Below, in pieces: positions 24,835 to 37,600 of a stretch of 64,000 nt of DNA. Each line of letters starts with the position of its first letter. The first letter of the stretch is position 1. Source of the stretch: Circinella umbellata. Lineage: Eukaryota > Mucoromycota > Mucoromycetes > Mucorales > Lichtheimiaceae. The notes under the pieces are model-generated. The model worked only from the letters and a program-made list of their open reading frames with translations. It ran no database searches and was not told the origin of the DNA. The DNA lies in assembly GCA_025093555.1 (NCBI GenBank), contig JAIWNF010000053.1, positions 1 through 64,000 of the forward strand, in the 5' to 3' direction. Both the position numbers and the translations under genes were made by a program.

Positions 24835-26244
24835 ATGATTCAAGATACTATTGACTCACTGTGTGAATCAGCTGGTCTGTTAACATTAAAATATCATTGG
24901 CAAGTCATTCTATTATCAACAATATTATGCAGTGTCATTTACGAAATATCTAGGACCATATCACCGTTATTATTTCCAAAAACTTTTCAATTCTTCAAGG
25001 GTGTAAGCAATATCCATCTCTGTTATCTCTAGTTAGGGCTTCTATATTTATATATATATATATAAATAGAATCGTATATTACACACCTGATAATAACCTT
25101 AACTTTTTTTTTTTTCGTAAAACAAATAGTATACACCAACCAACTGGCACGTTCACGTTGTTTCAACATTCCATTCCATCTTAATTACAGTTGGGTCGAT
25201 CTATATTTTATGTGATGGTGAATTAGCAAAAAATAAAATATTTGGTTATAGTCCATGGGCCATGACCATTTACTCCATCTCTTGCGGGTAAGCTTTTTTT
25301 TTATTGTTTTTTTTTTGTTTTATGGTCTCAGAATTATGTAATATAATCTTACACAGAAAAAAAACAAAAAAAAAAACAAACAAATAGTATTTATGCTAAA
25401 TAAATTAAGTAAAAAAATAGATATTTTATATGGGATGTGATTATGGCAATACGTTATATCAAATATCAAGGTATTACTATGGTTTGTCATGGTGTTGCTG
25501 GTTTCATCGTTATCTTTATGGCCTATGTAAGTTATCAAAAAAAAAAAAAAGGCAAAGAGAACCTGGATCGTTAACAATTATTTTGTGTATTTATTTCATC
25601 TGTTTATTCATTTTTTTTTTCATTAGAGACCTTTCATTAACTATTATGGTGCCATCTTTTTACTCTATGAAGCTAGTACACCTTTTCTTAACTTTAATTG
25701 GTTCATGGTATGGAAATGATAATGGATAAAAACGGATAATAATCAAGGTCCTATTTACTAATAGACAATAAAACATTTATTATCGATATAGGATAAATTG
25801 GGTTGGACAGGTAGTAAACTTCAATTGGTGAATGGTATTTTATTGATTACAGTTTTTTTCCTTGCAAGAATCGTAGTTGGTTTAGTGATGTCTTATTATC
25901 TTTGGAGTAAGTAATGATTTATTTGTTTTCAATATATTGTGAATATACTAATAGTCTTTCTTTTTTTTTAAAAAAAATAGTTGACATTTATGCCGTTAGA
26001 GAATTGGTTCCTTTAAGTTGTAAGTATCATATTTGGGTTATGTGTTGTGTGACAGAAGATTTTCAAAAAAGGTACATTACAAAAAAATAATCTCATGCAA
26101 CCCCTAAACCCCATTTTTTTTTTAGATTGTATAATATATGGTATTGCTAATCTAGTAACTAGTTTATTAAACATTTACTGGTTTGGTTTAATGCTTCGCA
26201 TGCTTCGGAAAAGATTCCCTTCCTCCAATAATAAAAAAGCATAA
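24835..26244 (+). CDS. TLC-domain membrane protein (TLCD4/TMEM56-like)
   Basis: Seven exons: 24835-25002, 25130-25287, 25421-25526, 25627-25707, 25792-25906, 25981-26019, 26126-26244; total 261 aa. After a short soluble start comes the first membrane helix (VILLSTILCSVIYEI), then the TLC (TRAM/LAG1/CLN8) core: NWHVHVVSTFHSILIT, GYFIWDVIMAIRY, GVAGFIVIFMAY, YEASTPFLNFNWFM, and two C-terminal helices ending LNIYWFGLMLRMLRKR with a basic tail. Five to six membrane passes are expected, probably in the endoplasmic reticulum. TLC proteins include ceramide synthases, but this one lacks the double-histidine Lag motif seen in ceramide synthase and fits the TLCD4-like branch, implicated in lipid handling. 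The frame is kept only if the GTAAGT donor at 26020 is used. Confidence 0.85.
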
Positions 26245-27069
26245 GAAACTCTTTTACAGGTTGACAACAAGCAATCTCCTCCTCGTCTTATCAATTCAAC
26301 AACGCAATTAACACATATTCGCACGCATATATATTTTTATTTTTATTTTTCAAACATTTGTATACAATAATCCAATCACCAAAATACTCGCACGCAATTT
26401 ATTTCTCCGGGAAAAGATCACACAGACAATATACATATATCACACGTACATAAAAAAAACCTGCCATTGAAATTCTCTTTTTTTTTTATTGCATTATATA
26501 CACCAACTTCTTGGCACCCCAAGACAATAACACTCTATTTCAATTACAAACTCAACAACAAGAAAAAAAAATTATACATCATATATATACACGTCCTTGT
26601 CATTCCAAATATAGCTATTTTGCCCGATTTTTGCGCTTTTCTTCCCTCTCTTCCTCCACCAATCAGTCAACCCCTTTTTTGTGCTCTTTAATTTTTTTTT
26701 TCCTCGTTCATTTTATTGTATATCTATATATCTATTTATCTTTATATCATTTATTAAATAAATCAAGAAAAAAAACCACCCCTCCATTTACTTAGTTTAT
26801 TCAAGATATAAAGAGGAAACACCAACATGTATCAGTTGCCCCCTCCATGGTTACAATTGTTACGTAATCACTTTGGTTTTTCTTTGCAATTTTAAAAACT
26901 GTTGTATACGATTCTCTAATTTTTTTTTAATTTAACTAAAATATTGACCCACAAAGATTTTCTCAACAATCCATTTTGGTGTGCCAAGGAGAAACAAATG
27001 TCCAAGCCCCTCCCGCTTTTCCCATTCTTTGAAACATATTTTTAGACAACTCGCACCAACTACATATCA

Positions 27070-27475
27070 TGATGATTAAACAAAACACTTTGAAATATTT
27101 GGACGAGGCCTGTTGTGATGGTGTTTTATATCATTATCAGCATTGTTTCAATATATAAAGTACAAAAGTACGGTATTGACTTAACCTGAGCTGCTGTGAT
27201 GATGATGAAGATTTTATTAAACAAAACACTTTGAAAAGATATCTAGATTATAACTCAACAGAGAGTGAGGGAGATAATGTGTATGGTCTATATTCCACCC
27301 AAGGCAATACCATCCGTATAGAGCAGATAGTAAGTTAAGATATAATTGTTTTTATTGCTGTTGTTGATTGGGTTGCATTATGTATGATGGTTAATGATTA
27401 GAAATCATTGTCTTGTGACAGGCCAGTCGTTGATTGCGGGTACTTCGGTTCCCTATTTCCGATGAGTACATAGAC
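27070..27475 (+). pseudogene. Gene-like fragments with an internal duplication
   Basis: The run ATTAAACAAAACACTTTGAAA occurs at about 27074 and again at about 27214, both times in a frame reading IKQNTLK. The second frame continues KRYLDYNSTESEGDNVYGLY to a GTAAGT donor near 27331; using a GATTAG acceptor near 27400 the frame continues KSLSCDRPVVDCGYFGSLF and stops. No family recognised and no start codon with the second piece, so a decayed or partial gene is more likely than a working one. Confidence 0.22.
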
Positions 27476-29234
27476 TCGGTAGAATATTGATATACGTTAT
27501 AATAGCATGTAATTTTGAATCTAAAAAGCGGCCAATTGCCTTTTGTATTTTCGCTTGAAAGGCTTATAAAGCTTTGACAAAGATTATAATTAATTGTTAT
27601 CGATCGTCAAACAAAAAAAAAACTGCATCAAAGAGACCCTCCTTGGCTAGTGTTGCCCTTTTCTTTTCGAGTTTCCTTCTTATTTTTTTATATTTTTTTA
27701 TTATTTATTATAATCAGTATCACAATTATTTTATTATTATTATTATCATCCTCATTATAAAAAAAAATCAGAGTTGGAAATACGTACTAAAACAAGGTAT
27801 ATTAATTAAGTTCACATCTGTCCAATGAAATACACTTTCACCTGATAATAAATACATACCTGTTAATAGATTCGTTTTTACCTTATATCAGATTTATTTT
27901 TACGTACCTAAAATCGGTTTAGGATGAAGGGAATAGATAAGCAAATATTTAGTATAAATAAGATAGTTTTTTTTTTCCCCTTCCTTGCAAAACAAAATTT
28001 CACCCTTTCTTCATTTTATAGAAATAGCCTCTTTTTTTTTTTTTGTGACTATTTGGTAGCTTGGATTTTCCGGTTATACGTACAAACCGTCCCTTTACCT
28101 GTTTTTCTCTTTATTAACAAAGTTATTTTATGTAACTTTCTTATCATTTCTTGAGACTTTTACTCGTAATTCTTTATATTTCTTTTTATTTTATTAAATA
28201 TGGTCCGCACGAAACGTAACACTAGACATAGCTTTATCTTGGATCCGACGCGCTGTTATTACAAGGCTTAAATAATTTGACAATTATATATATTATTCAG
28301 ATCTCAACATTTAGTAGTAGTATATCAAATTAAAAAGTTTCTAACTTATGATAACAATTGTTCTCATTTTTCCATCCATGATAATAATGACGTGACCTCT
28401 AACGCATTATTACCCATCTTGATATATATCGCAAGACTTTCAACTGCTATCAACAAAAACAAATACCATGTTATTTCCTTATTTGACAACACCACATCCA
28501 CAATCTCCTTCAAATTAGCAGGTCATGATTTTACGTTCTGCTTTAATCGTTATGCAACATAATTATGATTTATTTGTGATATACTCGCCATCATACAACG
28601 AAGAAGCGAAGCAACAGTTTTTTTTGCTCAACTCACAACCAAAAATCAAAACCCATGTAACATACGTACAACCGCAAACCTATGTATTATTGTGAGGATA
28701 AAATACACCACCGTACTCATCGTACTTATTCCGTCAACATCTTACTCCAACGCTCAAAACTCCAGAAAATTTGAAAAATAAATTAAACACTGTGTATCGT
28801 TTGGAAATTGGTAATCTCAACGACAAAAAGAACCAAATGCATTCAAAAAAGATTCTTCATTTATGTTGAAATTATATGTTTTATTAAAGATGAAGTTTAA
28901 TGAACATATACTAACTTCATTTTTTTTTTGAGCTCTCACCAGTTCACAAAGTGGGGACTGAATGGAACAAGAGTAACTACATGAATCAATGAAGAAGATA
29001 AGTTAGGGGGGTCAATTAAGATAAAAATAAAGGTAAAGAAGTAAAAATGTCAAGTGAAACATATCAAAAGAATTTTGGAGTGCTTGGTTTTATATATATA
29101 TATATTTAATGAAAAAGCAGGAGGTACAGTTGATAACTGTCCAGATTGATATATTGGTGGTGATGGGGTAGTATATTAGTCCGATCAACAGGCACAATGT
29201 AGTTGATGGAGGATGAAGCAAAGTTCTGGTCAGA

Positions 29235-29760
29235 TTATTTTAAGATATAGCCAAGATGTCGGGTATGATTTGAGATCGGGTTACTAATATTGGTAGAAAT
29301 TGATAAAAAGATATATACACGATGGCAAAAGAGTAAGTGCTGTTTCGATAGCCTAGTTGTTTGTTGACAATTTAGACAGTGTTGTGATGTGACTAGTGAT
29401 CCAACCGAGACGTTCCATTTATAGTCAATTACCCTTTTTTGCACAGGTGGTGTTGGCTTGAAAGTAGTACGTAGAGTGGGGAGAGGTGTACGACAATGAG
29501 TGTGTAAAAAACTGGATTTAACTGTACTATCATCAAATCGCTTATCACAAACTAAGAAAGTTCAATCTTGGTAATGATAATGGAGAAAAAGAATTAGTAT
29601 ACTACAGCGTAGAGATTTTCTATGAAAAAAAAAAACCTGGTGGCAAGGCTTGATAGTACGGAAATCGTAAAAACCCGTTTGATTGTTCATTTTCTTGATT
29701 AACAAATAAGCATTTCCATTGATAACGAATTCTTTTTTTCGGCTGATAATCAAACCTAAG
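29235..29760 (-). pseudogene. Possible retroelement debris
   Basis: Minus-strand frames at 29562-29753 (contains FVINGNAYLLIKKMNNQ) and 29235-29444 (contains SQHCLNCQQTTRLSKQHLLFC) have a non-random residue mix. The second resembles the C-x2-C-x9-H-x3-C cluster at the end of LINE reverse transcriptases, but spacing is not exact and no polymerase motif is present. Confidence 0.18.
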
Positions 29761-30148
29761 AGAAACTAATGATTTTTCTAGTGAATAGTTGATTTATAAA
29801 AAAAGGACATAATAGCAATATAATATCACAAAGGTAAAATTTTTTATAATAAATCGAGTTAAGGCATTGTTGGTGCTTTTTTCGGGTAGAACAAGATAAA
29901 CTATCTTGACCTTGTCGGACTGCCATTACAATCACCTTGTAATGAAAAAGCAAGAACAAGTAGAGAGATGGGTTACACAAAAGATAAAGAATTTACATCT
30001 TCCTATCAATTACTGGTTTCAGGACTTCATAATAACATAAGTGTTACATTATAATGCGTTTTTAATCTCATAAACAATAATAATCTTATGCACAAAAAGA
30101 TGTCCTTTTTTTTTTACACAGGGTAAATTAACATAGCCCGTCTTTCGC

Positions 30149-30287
30149 TTATCAAATAAAAATTTGCTGTTATCATTTACAACATTACTTTTTACATTCA
30201 CACACATGCACAACAAAAGATGCTGATAAACATATATAAAAAGCCAATTTATCATAAACTGGCTTACGTTATTTTTTTTTTTTATCT
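30149..30287. promoter_or_regulatory. Cluster of four GATA-factor sites before the ammonium transporter
   Basis: On the minus strand HGATAR elements occur at 30149-30154, 30170-30175 and 30249-30254 (each TGATAA) and at 30282-30287 (AGATAA), all within 255 bases of the transporter ATG. GATA regulators of the AreA/Gln3 class bind HGATAR and switch on ammonium permeases under nitrogen limitation in other fungi, so a role in nitrogen control is inferred. A TATAAA-like element follows near 30235. Confidence 0.45.
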
Positions 30288-30399
30288 TCTTCACCTTTAA
30301 TTTTTTCTATATATTTAATTTCCCTTTCTTTAAATATAACGACAGCACCATTAGTAATACTCTTATAAATCTTACTTTTTGTATATACACTTCTCCAAT

Positions 30400-32012
30400 A
30401 TGGACGCTTCAGCACCTGTAGAATTTCAAAGCGGTGACACTGCATGGATTCTGACGGCAATGGCACTAGTTTGGCTTATGGTACCAGGTCTTGGATACTT
30501 TTATTCTGGATTGTCTAGTCATAAGAACGCCTTGTCCCTTATTATGTATGTGCTAGTGTGCATGATGGTAGCATCTATACAGGTATGGGAAAAATTATTT
30601 TATAGATAAATAAAAAGACACGGAGAAAAAACAAGCAGTTAATTGGATATATTATTTTGAATTAAAAAAAAAACATATATAGTGGTTTGTATGGGGTTAC
30701 AGTTTGACTTTCTCACTTGGTGGCAATGCAATCATTGGTAACCTTGATAATGCCTTTCTCCGTGGATTGCTTGGTTATCCTTCTGTTGGCACTGATGCTA
30801 TTCCTGACCTTATCTTCTGTATCTATCAATGTATGTTTCAATGTGTCACTGCTGCTCTCGTCGTTGGTGCCGTCGCAGAGCGTGCTCGCCTTCTTCCTTT
30901 AATGATTTTTGTCTTTGTTTGGTCTACACTCGTTTATAATTTTCTTGCGTACTGGACCTGGAACCCCAACGGATGGAGTTTCCAGCTTGGTGGTTTGGAT
31001 TTTGCAGGTGGTACTCCTGTTCATATTGGCTCGGGTAGCTCTGCTCTTGCATATGCACTTGTCGTTGGTAAGCGTATTGGTTATGGCAAAGATACTGATC
31101 CCGAACGTTTCAAGGCTCATAACATGTCGAACGTTGTTTTGGGCACTGCTCTCCTTTGGTTCGGCTGGTTTGGATTTAATGGTGGTTCCGTTTTGAGTAG
31201 CAATGCTCGCGTTGGTATGGTTTGTATTGTTACTAACTTGGCTGCTTGTGTTGGTGCTTTGACTTGGATGATTATGGATTATCGTGTTGAACGCAAATTT
31301 TCTGCATTCGGTTTTTGCTCCGGAGCAATCTCTGGTTTAGTAGCTATTACTCCTGCTGCTGGCTTTGTCGGTCCAGGACCTGCCATTGCTATCGGTTTTG
31401 TTGGTGCTCTTTTCTGTAACTTAGCCATGTATACCAAACGCTGGTATGGATTTGATGATGCTTTGGACGTATTCACATTACATGGTGTTGGTGGCTATGT
31501 TGGATGTGTTTTCACTGGTGTCTTTGCTGAGCAATATGTTGCTGCTTTGGATGGAACCGAAATCGATGGCGGTTGGATGAATCAAAACTGGGTTCAAGTT
31601 GGTTATCAATTTGCTGATGCCACTGCGGGTGGTAAGCCCTTTTCTTTTTTCTCTGATATACTCTGTTATAACAAATTGATACATGGATGAGGCTTCAATA
31701 TATGTACTCTTTATACTAAAAATGCAACAATTTTATACAGCTACCTGGGCCTTTGTTGTAACTTATATCATTTGTTTTATCATGAATAAAATCCCAGGTC
31801 TTTCTCTTCGCGTTTCTGAGGAAGATGAAATCCAAGGTTTGGATGTTACTGAAATTGGTGAAAGTGCTTATGTCTATGTTAACAAGCTAGTCGCTGTTGA
31901 TGCTAAGACCGGTTTCCAAACAACTGTCCATGAAGAAATCAAGCAAGTCAATGTAGGTGAACATGGTTCTGTTCACACTACTGACAAGGTTGAAGTTATT
32001 GCTTCTCAATAA
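30400..32012 (+). CDS. Ammonium transporter, Amt/Mep family
   Basis: Three exons: 30400-30582, 30683-31631, 31741-32012, giving 467 aa, the usual length for fungal Mep/Amt plasma-membrane transporters that take up ammonium. Eleven membrane helices are expected. Seen motifs: helix 1 MVPGLGYFYSGL, the conserved Asp-containing LDFAGGTPVHIGSG with pore histidine near residue 175, the phenylalanine-gate region WFGWFGFNGGS, and the second pore histidine in DVFTLHGVGGYVG. Both twin histidines are kept; in yeast Mep1 and Mep3 the first is glutamate, so the pore is of the Mep2 type. The cytosolic tail starts with GLDVTEIGESAY, the segment that regulates neighbouring subunits in the trimer. GATA-factor sites upstream suggest nitrogen regulation. 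Confidence 0.95.
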
Positions 32013-33731
32013 ATGCGACACGTATTGCTTATCATTTACTTATTTATCTTCCGTCTTTCTCTTTGCTACTATTATTTTTTAAGCACACCTAATTCTTTCT
32101 CTACTCCTTTATTTATATTCCTATATTATATACAGCATTAATACGTATGATATACTACAACTCTTTTTTAAAGTTTTTTTTTCTTTGCCATTATTATACT
32201 CTGCTAATTAAAACTTGTTCGATACATGTTCTTCTCCCTTTGTATTATACGCTGAAAACTCGCTTATTTTATTTGACGTCTCAAATCGAGCGCGGTATCC
32301 TTGGCGGGCATATTTGCTCGTGAACGTAGACCCTATGCGAGTATAAAGGGAAAATTTTGAGAAGTTGCCTAAAAAATAAAGATAAGAACGTTCTTTTTTT
32401 TAGAGAGGGAGAAGGGGGTACTGTTGAGATTGTGATCTGAGAAAACTATTACATTGGATGTAAGTAATCGCTAAAGATGTGAAGAGAACGTACAGAAAAA
32501 CAAGGAAACGAAAGAAAAAAGGAAAAGGGAGAGAGAGAAAAAAATACAAAGGGAAAAATGTTATTATTGAAATAATGTTTTCAAAAAACTAATATTGCAT
32601 TTTTCGATGTCTCATGGAGCAAGAGGAGTAATCCATTTAATAAGTGCCGCATCTTGGTTTGGGTCCCTATATTGCTGCTGATTTCTGTTTGAATTGTGGG
32701 AGACATCAACAAGTTCCATAGAGTATAGTAGAGAATTGCCTAGAAAGGAGTTGAATATTGAATTTGTCAAGGTGGCGTCGGTTGAGCTTTGGGTAGTTAA
32801 TTAAAAAAATTAGAGTGGATCTGGCTGCTGATAGGAGATATAAAGACAGCCATGCATATTGGGGCATAGAATCACATTTTTTTTTAAATAAAATAGATGG
32901 TGGCATTTGGTACAGGGATGAAGATGTCTTCCAGGAAGCCATCTTGTATTTACTGCGAACTAGTCATTTTATATGTATATCAGATATTATTACGTATCAA
33001 CATTATTTACAATATACTGGCTAAAACATACGTAAAAGGGTATCTTTGAATTATTCACCTTGTTGCTGTTGCTGGAGTAGCCATATATAATAATTTTAAT
33101 TTATTCTCATCGTAGAAAATATAGGAACATATTTAGCAGATAAGTCTAGTTACACGATATAAAATATGAAGAGGCAAATGTTGAATTTCGTTTATACAAG
33201 TAGAAACATAAACTCGTGCTTTTAGATGACTGTATAGCAAATCTTTGCAATAAAAAAAAAGTTAACTTTATCCGTTTTTTTATTATTGTATTTTTATGTT
33301 TATTTAATAGCTAACATAGCTAAGCTGTTGCTGCATGTGGCTCCTTATATATCACCAATTTCTTTTTCCAATTATCACTTTCGGATTACAGGGCAGAGGA
33401 CAAAGAACAGATTGTATTTATAAAATGAACAAAGTTCTACGTAAAAAAATAAGGGGTTGCTTATTCGAATAACACTGCGTTTAATTCTATGCTATAAATT
33501 TCTATCATAAAAGCAAGCTACAAAGTATTATAGCATATATTGATATATACACGAGAATAATAAAAATGTTAATGCCAAAAGTTAAAGTCAAAAGAAAATT
33601 ATTACGTATTTGAATCTATGGGGTACTACACATCTTGTGATAAATACGCATTTTTTCTTTTTTATAATAATGGTCCTAGAAATATAAACGATACATTTTG
33701 TACAAGTACGTTAAAATTTCTACAATAGTAA
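32013..33731. other. Intergenic region downstream of the ammonium transporter
   Basis: AT-rich, no intact gene. On the minus strand at about 32617-32800 an open frame without a start reads THR/SER/ASN-rich residues ending YRDPNQDAALIKWITPLAP and a stop, which looks like a decayed or missed terminal exon; no matching upstream exon was found. Confidence 0.35.
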
Positions 33732-33902
33732 ATGATTCCTATTTTTGAAGCTCTTAACAATGCACAAAAAAGCTATATCAATGTGGTGAAAAATCAAAAT
33801 CGTTCAGTGGTACCGCCCGATTTGCCTTCAAACTCGTACTCTACAACTCAAGTTTGTAACTCAGCTACAAGTACCACCAGTAACCACCACTGGCTCGATT
33901 AG
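33732..33902 (+). CDS. Small open frame of 56 codons, unassigned
   Basis: ATG at 33732 opens MIPIFEALNNAQKSYINVVK and closes with HHWLD and TAG. Its codon use and mixed residue composition differ from the AT-driven frames around it, so it may be a fragment of a former gene. No domain, no splice partner identified. A real micro-protein is possible but unproven. Confidence 0.18.
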   Translation: MIPIFEALNNAQKSYINVVKNQNRSVVPPDLPSNSYSTTQVCNSATSTTSNHHWLD

Positions 33903-34118
33903 TTGAACTGTCTTTTTTGTAGAAGAAAAACGCGACAAACAATGAACGCATGTTCTTACAGTTAATAATTATTTTTATCAAATTTGTAATAAACTAAAAA
34001 AGAACCGTATTTAACCAACAGAGCAGTCGGTAGAACGATCATTGAAAAATCACGATAAAGAGTATACAACACGAGGTTTGGAAGAAAGATCATCGATGTC
34101 TTTGGAAAAGAAGAATAA

Positions 34119-34650
34119 TTGACGACCCTATATTCTATCTTCCAGCTTTTTTACATGATAGCCACTGCTTGGTTAAATGACGTATGGACTAGTTATCATC
34201 TTATTCACTCAAGAATTGTCGCTGTAGAACTATTGCTGCTAGAAGAAAGCATTACAATCGTTTTCCGCTGCTACTATCATTCTTACGTACTTCATGGATT
34301 CAGGACCAAATATGGTACTATTCCAACGTTATTTCTAAATGTTCTGCTTCTGAGCTATATTATCTTCTGAGTTCTGAAGTTGGCTTGTCACTTTAAGAAT
34401 ATGAGAAGCATTCATCTATCTTTGTAAAATTGACAGCTTGATAACATTTTTGAAGATGACGAGCCAGGTTCAGAGAATTCACTAGGTATAACATTACCCA
34501 CATCTTTGACGCATTCTCCGTGAAACACCTAGTGTGTTGTCCTTTCCTGTACAATAGACTCCTCATCTTTTTCTCTTTCTCTTTTTTATGATTTTTCTTC
34601 TTAATTTCCACCACCATCATACCCCGTATCCACATTACATTTCTCTCCAC
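34119..34650. pseudogene. Scattered gene-like fragments
   Basis: A plus-strand piece at about 34205-34320 reads RKHYNRFPLLLSFLRTSW in one frame, and a minus-strand piece at about 34405-34525 reads DVGNVIPSEFSEPGSSSS in one frame. Both have protein-like composition but are short, have no starts and run into stops. I take them as remnants of one or two former genes; family unknown. Confidence 0.18.
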
Positions 34651-37600
34651 TGATTTAATTTTTCTCCTACTAGGGATTTTTTCCGTTATCTCTCACCATT
34701 CTTTTTGTATGTATTTATAAACTCAATCAAAACGTACTGGCGTAAGAAAGCGACTATACACTCATAGGCGCCGGTCATTATAATCTTCCATTTAATAAAG
34801 AAAAAAATAATAAATTTCTTTTGTTTCGGATTTTGTAATCAATAACTTTTTCTCTTTCTTCTTCACTGCATACACCTTTTATGTAAATCGAATTTTACGC
34901 TCTATCTTTTTCACTGTGTTCTCATCTTCTAAAAAAGGGCTCTCTCTCCCTCTCAATCTTTTTTTTTCTTTAACCTCTCTCCTATTTCGCAATTATTGAC
35001 TCGTAGTGTGATAATGAAAGTAAGATAACCAGGAGCCATAATTTAATTATTAAAAAAGATGGCAGAATAAAGAGTATTACAAGAAAAGAGACAATTGGAG
35101 AGAAGTGGTTTGACCTTGTCGTTATTATTACTGAAAGAGTATAAAGAAGTTTTAGAATAAAAAAAAAAAGATTACTATAAATATTATCCTTCAATGACAA
35201 GTATTTTTTATATTTACTTACGACTAATTATGATTTTTTTCAGTATCTACTATGTGTACTATGTATACTACATTCTATACTTTTATAAAGTGTCATATCA
35301 ATATTTAAAGGAGAACGTACATAATATATATTATATGACGGTTTTCAATTACGAGTTAAACTTAGTACCCTATTATCTGATTATTATAGAAGCAAAAGAA
35401 ATAAGTACTTTAATAATAATTATTATTAATATTATTGCTCCATTATTTTTTATTAATAAAAAAAGATACCCTTATGTTCTATATATAAACGAACCAGCCG
35501 ACAATACAATATACATGTTGTTGTAATACTTTGTGTATGTATGGCCACACCACGCAGCTTCATGTACGATATACATTACAGTAATAGAACACGAGTTATT
35601 TGTTATTACAAGTATACATGACCATATTAAGCACATACCACATCTACTTGCATATTACTCTTAAACATCTCTTTTATACGTAAATACGTATTTCGTTTTG
35701 AAAGTTTTTTATTATTATTATAGTTATATAGTAGTATATACTAGATCTTGTAATATAATATATACATTGGTCTGAATACAAACTTGAAGCATCCCCTTTT
35801 GGTCTTTTAAAGTGAATTACTACGTAATATATGTACCATATGATATGTATGATGGTACTTTTTCGTTTCTTCTTTTTATTGTCGCAATAATGATGTTAAT
35901 GATAAATGACAAGAAGAGAGTTTTGACAGCAAAACCAAATCTCTTTAGTAAGATACACATTCGTCCAGTCAAAGAACCACTTATATATATATATATATAT
36001 ACGTAGTGTATCTATAGGTAGTAGACGATGAATGTTCTACAAATATACTTTTTTATTGTTGGCGTATGCACAGCATATGTATCAAAACTATCACACTATT
36101 TGCTCTTTTGGTATATGTGAAGGAACTATATGAATCGAAAAGTAATTATGTCATAGTTCTCAAAAGTTATATTATTTATTATTATACATTCTATGTTTAA
36201 TAATATAATTCAATCGACAAAGCTGAAGAAATATAAACATGCACGTTCGCCGATAAAATTATATTATCCTTAATATTACATTAACATTAATATTTTTATT
36301 AATGCATAAAACTTCTTTAGCGGCTTGATTAACTTTTTTTTCTATTTTCATTGTTGAAGGATTCAAAGGATCGGAAGAAGGATAAAAAAAATAAAGGAGG
36401 AATAGAAAATGTCATTTTTTTTTCTCCTACGTACTACCATGTGATTACATACACATAATATGCGTACAATAAATATACTGATATATTTCTTAATTTTCTT
36501 GCTCTTATTATAATGATTAATAATAATAACAGTTCATCTTATTGCTTCTATATTATAATTATTTTTAATGCGAGGAGTAAGCAAAAAAAAAAAAAAAAAA
36601 AAAAAAAGACGTGAATGCAAGGGATATGGATGGCACGCGTTGATGCAGCAAGAAGAAGGAAAAATCGTTTATAATTCAGCACTGTATTGTACATATTTAC
36701 ATATTTAGAAGAGCCAACTTCTCAGTCTTTTTTATGTAGTTCTCTCGATATAATGATGATAGCGCTGATAAATAGATAGATGGTCCAGATGGACACAAAG
36801 AATAGAAACCCCCTTAACTAAACACCTCCTCGAGTATATTTCTTCTTTTTTTTCGGATAATATCCCTACTTTAGGTCGATGATCCATGAATAATCGTAAT
36901 TATCATTTTTGCTTCGACCTCCTTGTTTACCACGATCGACTCGGGAAAGAAAAGGAGGCTCATAAGTAAATAAAATGGGAAGGACAAAAGAAAGAAAGGG
37001 AGAAGGAGTTATAGACAATGAAAGAATAAATATGCAGGATAATGCTCATTAAGAGAGAGGGTGATGTTTACACTTGTGAAAAGAAGGGTGTAAAATATGC
37101 TAATACTTTTGCAAATAAATCTATTGTTATTACTATTATATCGATCAAAAAAATTAAACAAACTATAATATGATATTATTGAACCACAACAGGTGGTTAC
37201 AGCGTATCCATGACAACAAATGACATAACAATTTGGATCAAGCACTTAAAATCACCTTTCTCAAACGAATACTATTAGAGTCTCGTGATAAATAAATAAA
37301 AATAATAGCAACTACAGTATTAATTTGTTGTTATCATGACAATTATTATACTTACAAAAACACTATGTAAAATAAAAATATTTGCTTGTTTATATTAGGT
37401 TATCTAATTTTCCTGTAAAGGCTTAAAAAAGGAATGTTCGTTGATAGATGTTTAGTTTGTTTTGCGCTACCTATGGCTAATTTATCGTTGTACAAAGATA
37501 TATCATACTAAAAAATACAAATACTTATGTTGTGTGTGTGTGACCTTAGTTTCTAATGAAACCACAATGGCCGTGCGTGTATAAAGATAATTCTTGAATT

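Larger units (their letters stand above)
26245..30399. other. Gene-poor region, 4.2 kb
   Basis: No intact gene. Two places look like gene debris: plus-strand pieces at 27070-27475 and minus-strand pieces at 29235-29760 (separate entries). The final 300 bases carry the promoter of the ammonium transporter. Confidence 0.45.

Noticed and set aside
25981..26070. Longer version of TLC exon 6 ending at the AGGTACAT donor
   Set aside because: Using that donor produces a stop soon after the next acceptor; the GTAAGT donor at 26020 keeps the final membrane helix in frame.
27421..27500. GC-richer block considered as a tRNA or other small RNA
   Set aside because: No A/B box pair, no cloverleaf that I could fold, and the same bases fit an exon-like frame.
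35194..35526. 110-codon plus-strand frame rich in Tyr, Ile and Phe
   Set aside because: Composition follows directly from AT-rich sequence; no domain, no splice context, surrounded by gene-poor DNA.
36583..36607. Long A run as the tail of a retrotransposed copy
   Set aside because: No reverse transcriptase remnant, no target-site duplication or transcript-like sequence directly upstream recognised.
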